A stretch of DNA of 64,000 nucleotides, taken from the NCBI GenBank assembly GCA_944472135.2, contig OX235263.1:90428721-90492720 (forward strand), given 5' to 3'. A program made the position numbers and the translations under genes. The notes beneath the pieces were generated by a model. The model was given only the letters and a program-made list of their open reading frames with translations, ran no database searches and was not told the origin of the DNA. Positions within the stretch are counted from its first letter, which is position 1; each line of letters opens with the position of its first letter. This DNA is from Trichobilharzia regenti (taxonomy: Eukaryota > Platyhelminthes > Trematoda > Strigeidida > Schistosomatidae). Below, one piece after another: positions 53,400 through 64,000 of the stretch.

Positions 53400-54430
53400 G
53401 GTAGCAGACGACAGGCATGTCAAACATGCTCAGGATAGTGACAACACCAACAATAAGCAATCTAAACCATCAGTAGTAATTCCTTACAAGGAAGGAAACT
53501 CGGAAACCTTACGCAGAATTCTTAACAAAGCAGGTAGGACTAAAAGCGGCTAGCATTCGAACTTAAATTAAATTACAAACAAACTTTGTCGGTTAAAGGA
53601 TCAATCATGTGGAGCCTTTAAAACAAAACCATTTAGTTTATCTAATACTCTGCCGGAATGATTGTCAGGTCAAAGTAGTAGAACAGGTGCAGTCAGACTA
53701 GCCGAACATAAAAACCTAGCAAAATCTAGATTGGTTGACCCAAATAAGATATTTTATATTTTGTATTTTTTTTATATTTTTGATTTACAGCTTGATTCCA
53801 CACTGTATTTTTGGTACAAGTATGGAATTTTCAGCATGGATATCGGTGGCCCAAATTTCGCAGGCCGACCATAGATATCAGGTGTGCGTCGGTGGGGGTT
53901 CGAACCTCGGACCATGTGCATGGTCGACGAGAGTCCTAACCACTGTGCCACCGATGAGGAATCCAGAGAATAGTTCAGCTATAGCAGACGCTACATGTAA
54001 TTACACACAACCATACAAATAGGCTGGATGGGATAAGATGGCAGTTTTGAAATCCAATACAACTAACTAACATGGTGGAGGGATTGGTGGAGATTGATAA
54101 CAGAAGCTTTGTTTATCGAATCAACTGCAAACCAACACGTGTAATAGGAATGATTCAATACCTGTCCACCAAGATATCTGTAAACTTCCACTACCGCGCC
54201 TACGTCGATTGTATAGGAGAGAACAAGGTAGACTATAAAACTGAAGTTTCGAAGTTGTGTGGTTGGTTATAATTGATGAAATGATTATGAACTGTAATAA
54301 ATATTGTTCGAAACTTTGTCATCCAGTAAATAATAATGCTGTTTCATCACTGTGTGATATATTTAATAAACAGACTAATATGGAATTACTTACTACCACA
54401 GTGTCCAACTTTTACACATCTATTAATTGA
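53400..54430 (+). mobile_element. PLE GIY-YIG fragment split by SINE-B
   Basis: Parallel to 45340-46100: GGAAACTCGGAAACCTTACG, then AGTAGTAGAACAGGTGCAGT (GIY-YIG SSRTGAVRLAEHKNLAKSR) up to 53753. The PLE resumes at about 53958 (GAGGAATCCAGAGAATAG). The uninterrupted relative at about 45700 shows the empty site. Confidence 0.75.
53754..53957 (-). mobile_element. SINE-B copy inserted in PLE
   Basis: Reverse-complement copy of 15006-15208, with tRNA-like head (B box GGTTCGAACCC-type near 53903) and T-rich left end (the 3' A tail). The short GAT flank repeat is compatible with a target-site duplication. Confidence 0.85.
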
Positions 54431-54639
54431 ACTCTCTGAGTAAGTGTATTAAAACTGGTTCTGTTCATAAACTTAATAATGTCTTTAGGCTGTAAGCAGT
54501 TGATGAGAAGCCAACGAAATAAGCGAAGGATGGTAGCATAATATCCTGCAAGCATTGTTGCTCTTGCTGTATTCAAACTAACATGTAATGGTGAATAGTT
54601 GGTTCAAATGAAGAATAAGCAGAAACCTAATCTCCTCCA

Positions 54640-55000
54640 TATCTTCAAGCATAACAAGAATGTGTACCAGTGATTCAGTCACTGATGAACTGGAGAGATT
54701 CAAACAAATCCTCATTGAAAATGAATCCACTGCAAGATTCATCCAGAAAAAACATGAAGGTGAAGAAGAAACCTAAGTGAATTTAAACAGTATTGAAAAA
54801 CTGATGTTCAAGGTGATATCACTTAAGGGATTCTGAAGAACTGCTTATTCAGATCGCTCATGACAGCAGTCTATTCAGATGAGCTATGGATTAATTTCTG
54901 CAGTCGGCTAATGATCAGCAGATGTGTGAAGAATAAACTACCGCTATGAGTCATTTCAGGGTGTGTTAGCAAATTCACTTCCTACTGTGGAGCTAGTTAT
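54640..55000 (+). mobile_element. PLE RT fragment
   Basis: Encodes TDELERFKQILIEN, FIQKKHE and, in another frame, GDITSGILKNCLFRSLMTAV, matching the RT C-terminal to linker region of PLEs. Frameshifted. Confidence 0.55.
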
Positions 55001-55479
55001 ATGTTGGTCACACGAAGCATACACTTTACAAACGAATCTCTGAATATAATTTGACTTGATGAAAATGCCAGTCAATTGCCAGCTCAGTGCTTGAGCACTG
55101 TACTGGTGAACTCAGGACACGCAGTTCCAACTGAGTTCCTGGGGAACCAGTTACATAGGCTGTATAATTAGGCGTATTTATCGTCGGATTTCCGAAACCA
55201 TCATTCTGCAAGACGGTTAAGTAAAGGACAAGCAAAATCTATTCCCAGGCCTATTCTATTTCATCTTGTGGATACGGCAACACAAGATTGTTGTTAACGA
55301 GGTGGCTGTCAAAATCATCTATGCATACCGACAAATCTTAACTTCGCCTTAAGAGTTCGTCTACTGCATATCGCTGAGGCCGGTTGTTCGAATCTACATT
55401 AAGAAGCCTAACTTCTGTATCCAAAATAAGTTGTTTCAGAAACTATCTTTACCCCGCTGGCCATCAAGGTTCTAATGAT
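55001..55479. other. Unassigned
   Basis: No supported gene or recognised repeat. Confidence 0.35.
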
Positions 55480-56720
55480 TCTAAATTTTAACTGATTAAA
55501 AATGAGCATTCCGATTTTCAAAAGAATGGATACTAAGTGAAGAGTACGCTTTTCGATAACTTCATCATCAGAATCTACAGTGGCACAGTGGTTAGGACTC
55601 TCGCTGACCATGCACATGGCCCTGGGTTCGAGCCCGCGCCGACGCACACCTGATATCTATGGTCGGCCTGCGAAATTTGGGCCATCGATATCCATGCTGA
55701 AAATTCCATACTTGTACCAAAAATACAGTGTGGAATCAAGCTGTAAATCAAAAATATAAAAAAAATATATACATTATAGTGAATAAATGAATTAGTGTTA
55801 TGAACAACATTAATGTTGCTGTTTAAATAACATCGAATCAATAATATTGATAGATTACAGCTCAGTAGCGTCAACATAAAATAAGCTGAATGTCAGAAAA
55901 ATTAGGGAGGATAATATTACAGAATTCATGAATTTATAGTCTCCATTGAATGCCAGCCAGGGCAGTAGTAGGGGCTGAACCTGCCTCTTTTGAACACAGA
56001 GTGCTGGTTGTTTGAGGTAGATCGCAATAACCTCTGCTGTTTGGAGCATGTGGTGCTTCGATGTTTTTGGTAAATTATTAGGCACCCAGTAGATGATATA
56101 GAAAGATTCATCAATGCTGGCTGGCTTTGTGGTCGGTTTGCACCAGATGGTCCAATGCCGAAGTCTTAATGGTTTTCACTACACCTCTACTTAGCCATAC
56201 TGCGAGATGTTCTCGAGCGAGCACGAAAAATCAAGTTCATAGAGCAACGGCCAATATAACCCGTTCCATCACAAGTGCAGTTAAATTGGTAGATACAATC
56301 GGAAGTGGTTAGTCTAGTCTAGGTATTTCATCTTTCAGTCAAGGTAGCACCATCGGCCGTGTAGAGAATAAGACATGTAGTTCGCCAGCATTAAAAGTTC
56401 TTTGAACTGATTTTCTTAATTTCCTCGTAATTATCTCACTTGGCATATCGCCCCCCTTGAATTGTAGTCGTATATAAAGCGGCTTCTAGTTTACATATTG
56501 TGAGTAGTCCTTTTCCGCTTTCTTTGTCATGTATTTCTTGATAAATTTGTCTGGGAAGGTATTTATAGTCAAGGTATCATATACGGTGCTTAATTCGCCT
56601 TCAGTTACTTCTTCTGAGCACATATCTCTACCCCTATGACTGAGGGTCCTTCCTTACTAAATTTCTTTTGTACTTGTTAGGAACGAAGCTGTGCAAATGT
56701 GGATATTTTCCCCAGTTTAT
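55480..56720 (-). mobile_element. PLE fragment, second copy of the 47920-48960 module, carrying SINE-B
   Basis: CAGAATTCATGAATTTATAG, GGCAGTAGTAGG and TCGCCAGCATTAAAAGTTCT align in order with the module at 47.92-48.96 kb. It differs by scattered changes and by the SINE at 55579-55770. Confidence 0.7.
55579..55770 (+). mobile_element. SINE-B copy inserted in PLE module
   Basis: Begins at TGGCACAGTGG (first few bases of the head missing), B box GGTTCGAGCCC, ends AAATCAAAAATATAAAAAA. In the parallel module the joined sequence TCTACAGTGATATATACATG (about 48010) is the empty site. Confidence 0.85.
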
Positions 56721-56884
56721 TGTGGAAATTTCCTTAATTTTAGTTGATATTCTATTTGCTATTGTATTTTTATGCTTATTATAATTTATGCATCTTTAAT
56801 GAACTGTAATTCCATTGATCTTACTTAGCAAATCGATATCATTTAAAAAACACTAATATTGTTATTAACTACTAATCTAGAATA

Positions 56885-56945
56885 TTCTATGTATATAACC
56901 GAACACTTCGGTCCAATCAATCGACGGGAAATTCTATATTTCAAT
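56885..56945 (+). repeat. Fragment of the SM-alpha 5' inverted-repeat arm
   Basis: CCGAACACTTCGGTCCAATC and ATCGACGGGAAA match the arm at 50700-50735. Confidence 0.6.
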
Positions 56946-57009
56946 TAAACATCTTCAAATTAACTCAAAACGTTTACACTCTTGCACTTTTAACCTCGAA
57001 GGAACATAG

Positions 57010-57340
57010 ACAGATGAAATTGAAGTATTGGTTTTGTAGGGATTTTGTTTGATTGCATGGAGGATTTAATCATGAGCTGACATCTGTTAGAGAACCACTG
57101 GAAAACCTGCAAGGAGTACTGGACAGCTGTTTCCACGGCCTAGTTTGGGACTCCTCAGCAGTACGCAGCCACCACCAGTATTCGAACCCAGGACCTTCTG
57201 GTTACAAGGGGAGCTCGTAGACCATTGAGCCACTGGGACCCGATCCAATGGTCCTTGAATTCTAACTTCTGCCAATTCACACATGACATAGCGCGACTAC
57301 TTCGCAATGTCTTCTTCGATGAGTTACTGCCTCATCTGAT
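57010..57340 (-). mobile_element. SINE-H, left arm of large inverted repeat
   Basis: On the minus strand: GGTCCCAGTGGCTCAATGG (A box), GGTTCGAATACTGG (B box), then GCTGAGGAGTCCCAAACTAG and CCGTGGAAAC. An extra GTG before GAAAC spoils the second half of the hammerhead core. Confidence 0.78.
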
Positions 57341-57785
57341 GTCAGCTCATGGTGAAATCCTCCATGCAATCAAACAAAATCCCTACAAAACCAATACTTG
57401 AAAATTAATCTGTGCTCACTAGTGACTGGCCCTATTCAGGCAGATAACCTGGGGTTCTAGTGGGAAGCCGTGACCAGTAGGGTACAGCAGGTTGAAGATG
57501 AGGCAGTAACTCATCGAAGAAGACATTGCGAAGTGATCGCGCTATGTCATGTGTGAATTGGCAGAAGTTAGAATTCAAGGACCATTGGATCGGGTCCCAG
57601 TGGCTCAATGGTCTACGAGCTCCCCTTGTAACCAGAAGGTCCTGGGTTCGAATACTGGTGGTGGCTGCGTACTGCTGAGGAGTCCCAAACTAGGCCGTGG
57701 AAACAGCCGTCCAGTACTCCTTGCAGGTTTTCCAGTGGTTCTCTAACAGATGTCAGCTCATGATTAAATCCTCCATGCAAGATGA
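57341..57785 (+). mobile_element. SINE-H, right arm of large inverted repeat
   Basis: Nearly exact reverse complement of the left arm over about 285 bases (57497-57781 against 57054-57338), including the same GTG addition in the hammerhead core. Before the head (57346-57420) a tail (GTCAGCTCATGGTGAAATCC) runs directly into a new 5' body, a tail-to-head junction as in tandem units. Confidence 0.78.
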
Positions 57786-57904
57786 AATTCAGTCAATAAG
57801 AAAGCCTACATACCATGACACTGGTTATACCATGTAGCAACATGCAAATTTATGGCTTTTGTACTTAAATGTTTATTGAATGACACTACCTGATTTACTT
57901 AAAG

Positions 57905-58975
57905 TCTTGTTACTATTCCCTTGGGTTCCGAGTAGAACATAATGCTGGCTTCAACAACACATCTCCACTTTCTTCTATTCTCTGCTATACTCTTCAACTG
58001 GCTGACCCCACGATTTACCATAATCTCTCATCGCCTTCTACCCAACACACGATCTTATCCTTGTCACCCTTGCACGGGCAATCCATTCGTCGTTTCCCAT
58101 TGGGATTCGACTCGAGCAATGGTCTGTATTGAGTGAGATGTCATTCGGTGGTCTCACTAACGTATTTCGAATCCATCTCTATTTTCTCTCACTTATTTGT
58201 TGAGCAAGTGACTCTTGCCTGTTGGTTTGCTCCACTACAGCGTTTCTTGTTGCTAATTCTTTCTGTCTGCTGATTTTAATCTTCAGTAATGGAGTGAGCG
58301 AAGGCTGCTATTCGTAAAAGTCTGCAGTGAATTGTTGGAAATCCTTGTTGCGCTGGTCAAGTTTCTGATCCATATAGAAGAAGTAACTGATTTGACACTG
58401 GTGTTAAAAATCCGAATGTTGTTGCTTATGCTGAGTCGGAATGTGGAAGATTTTCAAACCGATTTCAGATTGATGAAAGTCTGCCTTGCATTTCTGATTC
58501 CGACTGGCTTTGACATCTTTATTCGTTCCACTGGCCGTGTGGTTGAAACAATGCTGGATGTCTAGATAGGTGTAGGAAGTAACCTCGTCGAACTTTCTCC
58601 CTTTGATTGTGATTGGTTCTGTCGGTGGTGGTTGGTTATCTTCATCGCCTCCATCTTTTATATGTTCATCACCTGGTGCCTTCTTCTTCTTCTCTGGCTG
58701 TTTCTTCAGCCAGTTTGTTGGTATCCTCCTGTTGATCTTCACACACGTGTGAAATCCAGCTCTTCTAGAGTCTTGTTATCTGTCAGTCCAACGTATACTT
58801 ATCTTCTCACTTCCAACACACGATGCGTCGCAATAATCTAGTCCACTAGAATTAAGAATATCATCGTTGATAATAGTCAGGCAGTCAGTTAGCTTTTTCT
58901 TACACCTCTCCTCTCTTCACTTCAAAGGCTTCTTCGATGAGTTTTCCATTGTGGATCAACTGACACGTGGCAGGT
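57905..58975 (-). mobile_element. RTE-like LINE 3' fragment (second copy of 41770-42800 module)
   Basis: The minus-strand ORF 58404-58742 repeats the ITIKGRKFDEVTSYTYLD and KADFHQSEIGLKIF segments of the 42 kb copy. The downstream boundary (TCGTTGAGTTTTCC-type to ACACGTGGCAGG) is shared by both. Confidence 0.65.
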
Positions 58976-59359
58976 ATTGTCACATAACTCGCTATTGACT
59001 GAATGTTGATAAAAACTTGGGCATTGCACGCCATTACTTAGAGACTGCAAAAAAGAAACTATAATTTTTATACCATTTATTGCCTCAAAAATGAATCTAC
59101 AGGTATAGGTTAAATTAATTAGTTTATAAACTGTATATTCGACATTCTGATCAATATTTAACTCTTCGGTGCATCAATCACTGAATTTTGTACATAGGAA
59201 AAAACAAACACAGGAGTTAGAAATTAAAAAAAAAACAAATGAAACCCGATCATTTCAAAATCCAACATACATATGAAGTAAGATGTTGAATTAATTACTT
59301 TTCAAATTGTACTTCAATTGACAAAAAGAAATAGAAAATAACCAAAAGTAGTTGATTTT
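58976..59359. other. Unassigned AT-rich sequence
   Basis: No gene or recognised repeat. Confidence 0.4.
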
Positions 59360-60080
59360 TTCTAGTTGGTTTGTAAGGATTAGTTTTTTCTTACGAGTTG
59401 ATCATGGATTGATATATCAGTTAGAGAAACATTGAAAACCAGCCACACGGAGTACTGGACAGCCAGTTGTTTCGTCAGCCTACTGTGGAGCTCATCATCA
59501 GGATGCACCCACTGCCAGGGGTCGAACCCAGAAGCTTTCGGTTATAAGGCAAGCAAGCTCGTAAACCATTCAGCCACTGGGACCCATCCGATCCCTCAAT
59601 GATCAGTTCATGAATTCTAACTGGTATCAATCCGTAATCAACTCGTCAAAATACAAATCTAATCGTTGCAAACCAACTTTTTGAAAATTAATCTGATACT
59701 TACTAGTGACTGACTTGCTACAGGGCGTAGTTTCCTGGAGTTCTAGTGAGAAGTTGTGACCAGTGATGTCCATCCAGATGTTCCACTGATGACATTGTCT
59801 AGTGCTAGTCACGCTAAATCTCACGAATTGGTAGGAGTTAGAATTCATGAACTGGCTATTGAGGAATCAGCCTCCCAGGGCTAAATGGTATACAAGTTTG
59901 CTTGCCTTGTAACCAGAAGGTCCTGGGTTCGACCCCTGGCAGTGGGTGCGTACTTCCGATGATTCCCAAAATAACTAGGTTGACAAAACAATTGGCTGTC
60001 CAGTACTCCGTGTGACTGGTTCTCAATGATTCTCTAACTGATATATCAAACAGTGAACAACTCGTAACAGCAATTGTAGT
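59360..60080. mobile_element. Inverted pair of SINE-H copies (first of two)
   Basis: Minus copy at about 59360-59660 (B-box complement GGGTCGAACCC near 59519; hammerhead-like CTGATGATGAG...GACGAAAC near 59462-59502) and plus copy at about 59680-60080 (GGTTCGACCCC, then CGATGATTCCCAAAATAACT, GACAAAAC). The cores are degenerate. Confidence 0.72.
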
Positions 60081-60765
60081 TTTCTATAGTTTGGTTTGTA
60101 AGGGTTAGTTTTGTTTTTACGAGTTGATCACGGATTGATATCAGTTAGAGAGCCATTGAAAACCGGCCACAGAGAGGGATGGAAAGCTGTTTTATCCTAG
60201 TTTGGGAATCATCAGCAGTACGCACCCACAACCAGGGTTCGAACCCAGGAGCTTCCGGTTACAAGCAAGCAAGCTCGCATACCACTGAGCCACTGAAAGC
60301 CGATTCCTCAGTGGCCAGTCCATGAATTCTAACTTCTACCAATTTAAGAGATTTAGCGCGACTAGCACTAACCAAAGTTATCAGTGGGACATCCATCCTC
60401 AAACTTGACTGGATGCTCCTCACTGGTCATGACTTTTCACTAAAAACTCCAGGGAACTATGTCCTGTAACAAATCGCTGGCGAGTATCAGACTGACTAGT
60501 TGATCATGAATTGGTAGAAGTTAGAATTCATGGACTGATCATTGAGGGATCGGATGGGTCCCAGTGGCTGAATGGTTCACGAGCTTGCTTGCCTTGTAAC
60601 CGAAAGCTTCTGGGTTCGACCCCTGGCAGTGGGTGCATCCTGATGATGAGCCCCACAGTAGGCTGACGAAACAACTAGCTGTCCAGTACTCCGTGTGGCT
60701 GGTTTTCAATGTTTCTCTAACTGATATATCAATCCATGATCAACTCGTAAAAAGCGATTGTAATT
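60081..60765. mobile_element. Inverted pair of SINE-H copies (second of two)
   Basis: Minus copy at about 60081-60340 (TTTATCCTAGTTTGGGAATC, GGTTCGAACCC-type B box) and plus copy at about 60480-60765 (GGTCCCAGTGGCTGAATGG, GGTTCGACCCC, CCTGATGATGAGCCC...GACGAAAC). Together with 59360-60080 this makes four alternating copies in 1.4 kb. Confidence 0.72.
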
Positions 60766-61329
60766 TATCGATTGCCTAAGTTCGTTTAAACATTTTCACT
60801 TTCAATGTATGCCAGTATGTGGTGTCTGTGCAGTCTATGTGTTTACCTGTTGAAGTGTGTACATATTATGCAAGTATCTTGTACCCCTTGGAAATAAACA
60901 TCTGACGTAAAAGAAGGAATTTTTTTGTAATCACGATAATAACAATAATAATAATTATTATTGTTACCATTTTTTAGGAGTGCCAAAAATTTACACGGTA
61001 TTCGATGAGGGAATTGAATTTAAACAAAGAATAAGTGATAACAAGTACCACACACATACACACTTGCACACTGGCACATCCACATACACGGATATTCTTG
61101 AACCATACATAAAGATTACTTTAGGATGGAAATAGTCTTTCATTATAACTAAGATATGTACACATAGAAATTCAGATCAATAATAATTATAACCATCATA
61201 GTGATACTGGTATGCACACTTCTTTATTCATTGTTGGCTTATTACCATTATTATTATTATTGTTATTATTATGATTTCGACTAATTTCAAACATATATGC
61301 ATACAGATCCATGAATATGTTCGTCTTCT

Positions 61330-61351
61330 CTGTGTGTGTGTGTGTGTGTGT
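61330..61351. repeat. (TG)n microsatellite
   Basis: Eleven TG units followed by a GC-alternating stretch. Confidence 0.95.
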
Positions 61352-61973
61352 CAGCGCGCGCACGCGGTCTGTTTCACCAACAGATCAATATTTATCCTTC
61401 AATAATTCAAAACTTCCAATAACATACTATGTGGGTTTTCAACAAATATTCTTGAATGCGCGCATATACAGACAATGGGGATCATCAATAACGTCGGTTA
61501 CAAAGAAACTGTGCTTTGCTATTGGGAATGGGGCTGTTTGTGTGTGTGCGTATGCACACTCATTGTTCATTGGTTAATCCTTATGGAAAATTTTAGGCGT
61601 ACAGACACATGCATACACACACACGTATATCCTAAAGTGGATATGAAATGCCTTAGTACATAGGCACCTACATAGGTGATTGCGTGTGTGTGTGTGCGGT
61701 GCGGGGGGGTGACTTCAGTACACACTGGTTTACAAACACATTTTATCCCATTCTTCCACCCACGTAGCCTACACAATCTTATTACTATTATTAATACTAG
61801 TATTATTATTATTGTTATTATAATTATTAGCGTATAATCTTTCAATATTCACCACTGTATCTTTGTGTGATAGGAGACGAACTTCATTTTTCTTGTGTAA
61901 GAGGCCTCTTTTTTGATTGTTAATACCGTTGTGTCTCTCTGTAATTCACTTTCAGTAATTATACCTGTAAGGG

Positions 61974-61991
61974 ATATATATATATATATAT
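61974..61991. repeat. (AT)n microsatellite
   Basis: Short alternating TA tract. Confidence 0.9.
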
Positions 61992-62257
61992 TGGATTGAG
62001 GTATAAGCACTTTCGATTCTTAGTTGGTGCAGAGCTTTTTTTCAAATTGTTCCTGTTACATCACACGTACACGTATAAAGAGATTTTAATTTTCTTTGAA
62101 CCAAAGTCTATAAAATTCTAATTCTGATCTGATCTCTTGATAATAATCCCATTATATAAATATATATTTATATATAAATATATCTACACATATTATTACA
62201 ACATATCTAAATATTGATATATATATATATCCATTTATTACCAATTAGAGTGTCACA

Positions 62258-62578
62258 ATGAATCACGATTCAGAATCTCATGTGAAAATTTCGCGAACTA
62301 TTTATCGTGGGGTATCCCCAAGCACAACTAGACTTGAGGTAAATTTAAACTTTCCTTATTATAACTATTATCATTATTCTCATCCTCATATTTGAGTTAT
62401 TCACCTTATTAGATTTCACTGTAATCATAAAATGAGCAGTGTTCATAATACTATTGTTAATATTATTGCTTGTAGAAATATATTTATGTATACCCCCCTT
62501 CTTTTTTCTTTCTTATTTTAGAGTCGAGTCCGTGAATTAGAAGATCTTTTAGATTTGGAACGGGATGCTCGTGTCCGA
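62258..62578 (+). CDS. Paramyosin, first two coding exons (gene continues past the window)
   Basis: Paramyosin is the coiled-coil core protein of invertebrate thick filaments, and in schistosomes also a known surface-exposed antigen. Exon 1 (62258-62338, 27 codons) encodes the non-helical head [10 protein letters not shown]...STTRLE. Exon 2 (62522-62578, 19 codons) begins the heptad coiled coil with [19 protein letters not shown]. Both junctions are canonical (GAG|GTAAAT, TTTTAG|AGT, CGA|GTAAGT) and phase 0. The joined 46 residues match the well-known conserved fluke paramyosin start, including [12 protein letters not shown]. The roughly 860-residue family length means about 95 percent of the gene lies beyond base 64000. 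I found no third exon in the remaining 1.4 kb. Confidence 0.96.
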
Positions 62579-64000
62579 GTAAGTCTTGCCCAGTATTATT
62601 ATTATTACTATTATTAATATTATTATTATCACTACTATAATTATTAATTATGCAGTAGAATTGATATTTTTAGTAATGTTGTATTCTCTGATCTAGATAT
62701 GATTATTTGTTTAATTGTAAACGTTTCATTGCCTTTCTGGACAGCATAGTTTCAGTGAAACAAGACCCAACTAATGAAACTACATGAATACTTTATATTG
62801 AAGTTAACACAGAAATAATGTTGTCCAGAATAGGTACTTGGAAGCGTGATGTGCGATTAAATCATCTAGTTTACAGAAGACATTCATCTAAGCTATAGAG
62901 ATCTCTTATCGATTATTTCGGAGTTTATATGTTTTTTTTAAAACTGAAATTGTGATGTAACCTTCCTTAAGATTGTATACTGGATTGTTCAGACGCTGAT
63001 TAGTGTTGATGACAACCTCGAAACTTAGCATAAATCAAAAGGCTTTCTGCTTACTGACATTCACTATTAGGTTGATTTAATTAAAATTAAAAGTAGGAAA
63101 ATTGATAAGTTAATTTTTTGTTTCAATTGTAAATATTTTTAAAATAATTCTAAATTAACTGTTTAATTAAATTTAAACAAAATTTTATGGAGGTATACAT
63201 GTAGCTTTAATTGTTTAGAATTAACCGCCTGGTAGAACTAATTGTTCAATATTCAATGTCCGATAGGTGCTTATTTTAACATTGGTGCGATTTCATCGAT
63301 AAATAATTAAGGTATCTTCAGTATGAATGTAGTATTCATTCACTGAAGTTTCAACTGGACCACACACACACATACCTCTTCAAAATTATTTGAAATTCAT
63401 TTGTCTTTACAAGTTTACTATATGTTGTATATAGATGGGTATCAGTGAAGAAGACATGAAGCTTATAGCTTCATTTTAGCTTTTAAGACTCTGTTCGTAG
63501 AAAATGATAACTTACAACAAATCTGTGATGACTCTAGTCATAAGGTGAGACTTTATGTTAATTACTACGTTAAATTACTAGAGAGGTTGATAAATTCATA
63601 CAATCGAAAGATGAAATATTCGTTGACAAATGTGATAGTTTGGATATGGAAAAAATCCCCATTTAGACACTTAGAAAACAAAAAGATTGAACAGCGAAGA
63701 AATATTTACTTTTCAATTAGATCCCCATCTCTGGCTTTACTCTAAAATATATCCATACCTCATTTTTATTACAGTACACAACAGTTTACCAATCAAGTGG
63801 CATTGATATGTTTGTTAACAATAATTAGTCAGTGTCAAAATGTCAATGGGTTGATAATTAACGAAGACAATCAATACACCCAATTAAAAGGTGGAAATGA
63901 TTAGAATAAATTAATTTTACAAGGATAGCACGTAAATTAAAGATGAAGTGATCCAAATAAATATAAAATAAAATAATTTGGACAATTATAATTTTTATAA
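62579..64000 (+). other. Paramyosin intron 2 (incomplete)
   Basis: Begins with the consensus donor GTAAGT and is AT-rich. A segment at about 62685-62770 (TGTATTCTCTGATCTAG, TTTCATTGCCTTTCTGGACA) resembles the PLE 3' terminal region, so an old PLE fragment is likely there. The open frame at 63545-63745 shows no coiled-coil pattern and is not part of the gene. Confidence 0.7.

Larger units (their letters stand above)
60766..62257 (+). other. Upstream region of paramyosin, microsatellite-rich
   Basis: No coding gene. (GT)n at 61330-61351 and 61681-61697, (TA)n at 61974-61991 and irregular TA tracts at 62155-62235. The promoter and any 5' non-coding exon of paramyosin should lie here, but I cannot place them. 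Confidence 0.45.

Noticed and set aside
63545..63745. ORF as paramyosin exon 3
   Set aside because: No heptad coiled-coil pattern and no continuation of the DARVR segment; it lies in the intron.
1..64000. CRISPR arrays, operons, bacterial-type promoters and terminators
   Set aside because: Spliced genes, LINEs, PLEs and Pol III SINEs show this is eukaryotic nuclear DNA, and no regularly spaced identical short repeats are present.

Overview
The window looks like schistosome (blood-fluke) nuclear DNA. The main evidence is one complete and one partial host gene with fluke-like structure. The first is the mitochondrial ubiquinone methyltransferase COQ5 (six exons, 22558-28957, + strand). Its first four introns are only 37-66 bases and its last is 5.3 kb, the 5'-short/3'-long intron pattern known in schistosomes. 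The second is the 5' end of the muscle protein paramyosin (two coding exons, 62258-62578, + strand), which runs off the window. A tRNA-derived SINE carrying an apparently intact hammerhead ribozyme core, of the SM-alpha type known from schistosomes, supports the same assignment. I cannot name the species.

Nearly everything else is transposable-element DNA. Region by region: 1-3172 is unrecognised sequence holding one solo LTR. 3173-12133 is a tandem array of LTR-gag units (four LTRs, three gag ORFs, minus strand, BEL/Pao-type gag, no polymerase) flanked as a whole by one 5-base target-site duplication. About 13.8-20.25 kb is a decayed CR1-like LINE broken by three later insertions (a solo LTR, a SINE and a second LINE). 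20.34-21.15 kb is a second CR1-like 3' fragment, and 21508-21763 is a small MITE with 38-base perfect inverted ends. 22.56-28.96 kb is COQ5, whose last intron holds a nearly full-length RTE-type LINE (copy A), two RTE fragments, an AT microsatellite and a solo LTR.

From 29.6 to 36.6 kb a Penelope-like element (PLE) is split by an RTE copy with one intact 1166-residue ORF (copy B), followed by inverted PLE fragments. From 37 to 61 kb is a dense mosaic of PLE pieces (reverse transcriptase and GIY-YIG endonuclease), RTE 3' ends, and tRNA-derived SINEs with hammerhead-like tails that repeatedly occur as inverted pairs. From 60.8 kb to the end, microsatellite-rich sequence leads into paramyosin.

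The most interesting signals are: (1) an HDV-like ribozyme fold placed exactly at the 5' terminus of both RTE copies; (2) a shared 3' tail between a tRNA-derived SINE (SINE-B) and the CR1-like LINE-2, which suggests a SINE/LINE mobilisation pair; (3) the gag-only LTR array grown at one insertion site; (4) recurrent inverted pairs of hammerhead SINEs; (5) the two RTE copies, almost identical in their 5' half but clearly diverged in the reverse-transcriptase half. All identity levels quoted are estimates by eye.
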